A stretch of DNA of 64,000 nt, taken from Betaproteobacteria bacterium. Its GTDB lineage: Bacteria; Pseudomonadota; Gammaproteobacteria; Burkholderiales; Burkholderiaceae_A. Of the stretch, positions 62,792-64,000 are shown piece after piece. Position numbers and translations under genes: made by a program. The stretch is from contig VGHN01000007.1 in NCBI GenBank assembly GCA_016868255.1, positions 1 to 64,000 on the forward strand, in the 5' to 3' direction. The stretch's first letter is position 1; the number at the start of each line of letters is the position of its first letter. A model generated the notes under the pieces. It searched no databases and was not told the DNA's origin. It saw only the letters and a program-made list of their open reading frames with translations.

Positions 62792-64000
62792 GGCTGCCCA
62801 ACCTTGAGCAGTACCTTCGGGCCTTTCAACTGCCCCCGAGTCGCATTTTTAAGGACCCGGCACTGCGAGTTGCCACCGTCGAGACCAATGCCTTGGGCAT
62901 GCCTCGGGTTCGATCGGGAAACTTTGCGCTCGTCTTTCGACTCGATGCGGGCACCGAGACCTATGCAGCGCGCTGCTTTACCCGAACCTCCAAAGAGGTC
63001 GCCCAACGCTACCAAGCCATCGCGGAGGCAACGCAAGCGTTGCGGGTGAGCACCATGCCGCGCGCCTTTCTTCCTTTCGATTACCAGGCCCAAGGCGTCT
63101 CGGTCGAGGGCGAGTTCTTCCCAATCATCAAGATGAAGTGGGCGACCGGTCGCAGCCTCGGCGACTATCTCAGTGAGCACCACCAAAACCGAACCAAACT
63201 AGCAGCGCTGCGGCAGTCCATGAAATCACTGGCCGGTTTTCTCGAGAGCCACAGCATTGCCCACGGTGATATTCAGCCCGGCAATGTCATGGTCAGTGAG
63301 GATGCCAAGCAACTCCAGTTGGTCGACTACGACGGTATGTATGTTCCTGCGCTGTCGGGTCTGCCCGCGGCCGAACTCGGTCACATCAACTTTCAACACC
63401 CCAAGCGCAGCGAGGCGCATTTTCAACCAGAGCTCGATCGTTTCTCTTTCATCGCAATCGATTTCGCGCTCTCCGTGCTCGAGATCGAGCCCGGCCTCTG
63501 GGAACGCAGCTACAGCGACGAGGAAGGAATTGTTTTTCGGGCCAGTGACTATGCCAATCCCCTGCAATCGCCGGTGCTCGCCCTACTGGCCGAGCGGCCG
63601 GCTCTAAGAGAGCGAGTCGAACAATTCTCGAGAATCTGCCTGGGGCGATTCGAGGACATCCCCACTCTCGAGGAGTTTCAGAACGCGGCCATTCAGACCG
63701 CCCAGCCCGCCAAGGCCCCCACTCTTATCAAGCCCTCGGCTGCGCCGAGTACCGCACCCATTCCCGCGAAGCCCGCTGGAGGTCCCGAGAAGGCGCCAGC
63801 CCCCAAGGAACCCCCACCCATTGCGACATCGGCGCCGCTGGTATTTCGCCCCGTGTTGCGCGTCGAACCCACCGCGAATACCAACCCCCAGGAGACAGTC
63901 GCGGCCTATGTGGGGTCGTATGAAGTGGTGTCGGCCTCGAGTTTTGTGAAGGTCAGCCAGCATGTGGGCAAACGAATCGAGTCGGTGGGAAAGGTTGTTG
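62788..64000 (+). CDS. Protein kinase-like protein of the TerY-P triad (truncated by window end)
   Basis: First 404 residues of a protein that continues past the window. A kinase-like domain covers about 40-230: glycine loop VRSGNFALVF, catalytic loop HGDIQPGN (159-166; D161, N166), and LVDYDG (178-183) in place of DFG. The usual VAIK lysine position reads YAARCF, arginine R62 standing where lysine is expected. After about residue 304 comes a Pro/Ala/Lys linker (PAKAPTLIKPSAAPSTAPIP), then the start of another domain (from about 355, VFRPVLRVEP). Translationally coupled to the phosphatase gene. By context it is the kinase of a vWA-PP2C-kinase triad. Confidence 0.8.
   Translation, partial: MRLPNLEQYLRAFQLPPSRIFKDPALRVATVETNALGMPRVRSGNFALVFRLDAGTETYAARCFTRTSKEVAQRYQAIAEATQALRVSTMPRAFLPFDYQAQGVSVEGEFFPIIKMKWATGRSLGDYLSEHHQNRTKLAALRQSMKSLAGFLESHSIAHGDIQPGNVMVSEDAKQLQLVDYDGMYVPALSGLPAAELGHINFQHPKRSEAHFQPELDRFSFIAIDFALSVLEIEPGLWERSYSDEEGIVFRASDYANPLQSPVLALLAERPALRERVEQFSRICLGRFEDIPTLEEFQNAAIQTAQPAKAPTLIKPSAAPSTAPIPAKPAGGPEKAPAPKEPPPIATSAPLVFRPVLRVEPTANTNPQETVAAYVGSYEVVSASSFVKVSQHVGKRIESVGKVV

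Overview
The window looks like chromosomal DNA of a GC-rich betaproteobacterium, most likely Burkholderiales. This rests on gene content and order rather than on any marker RNA: fur with bamE and dapB, the block recN-nadK-hrcA-hemH, and the long glycolysis/purine block tkt-gap-pgk-fba-purC-purE-purK-sua5 are arrangements known from that group. I see no rRNA or tRNA gene, no CRISPR array, no insertion sequence and no prophage. Genes are tightly packed and no gene-free gap exceeds about 300 bases.

Layout. 1-6.7 kb: iron regulator Fur, BamE lipoprotein, DapB, RecN, NAD kinase, the heat-shock repressor HrcA and ferrochelatase. 6.7-10.5 kb: a malonate-use operon read on the minus strand (malonyl-CoA decarboxylase, a crotonase, a MatB-like acyl-CoA synthetase). 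10.5-13.5 kb: Lgt, IlvD and a small cytochrome c closed by a clear terminator. 13.6-18.1 kb: a branched-chain amino acid type ABC transporter (LivHMGF, no binding protein) and an SDR-like protein. 18.1-22.9 kb: SelD, GreB, ferredoxin-NADP reductase, a YcbL-like hydrolase, DUF2237, PdxH and MsrA. 23.0-26.2 kb: a putative sulfur operon (exported rhodanese, YeeE/YedE transporter, a 50-residue peptide, a HIT-GNAT fusion). 26.3-32.4 kb: a minus-strand catabolic operon with a class V aminotransferase, a TRAP transporter, a crotonase and a CaiB-type CoA-transferase. 32.6-33.8 kb: a solitary Fic protein. 33.9-42.8 kb: Sua5, PurK, a PurC-PurE fusion, aldolase, Pgk, Gap, Tkt. 42.9-52.7 kb: RsmE, MaeB, a YdiJ-like dehydrogenase divergent from a second class V aminotransferase, a lytic transglycosylase and DacB. 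52.8-58.4 kb: a DksA/TraR-type zinc finger protein, groESL with a perfect CIRCE operator, PyrF, an orphan ABC-2 permease, a tiny exported Lys/Ala-rich protein and a ROK kinase. 58.5-61.1 kb: an EamA exporter and an MsbA-like ABC exporter. 61.2-64.0 kb: a vWA protein, a PP2C-like phosphatase and a kinase-like protein cut by the window edge.

How the parts connect. HrcA (4.5 kb) should repress groESL through the CIRCE element at 53.25 kb, which also overlaps a sigma-32-like promoter. The vWA/PP2C/kinase trio matches the TerY-P triad described in tellurium-resistance-associated stress systems and is the clearest accessory signalling system here. The two class V aminotransferases (31.2 and 49.3 kb) are close paralogues in different metabolic contexts. 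Unusual gene structures include PurC-PurE and HIT-GNAT fusions and several short in-frame or intergenic tandem repeats (1-33, 22240-22302, 32637-32672, 43425-43490, 56320-56388), suggesting that this genome readily generates small tandem duplications.
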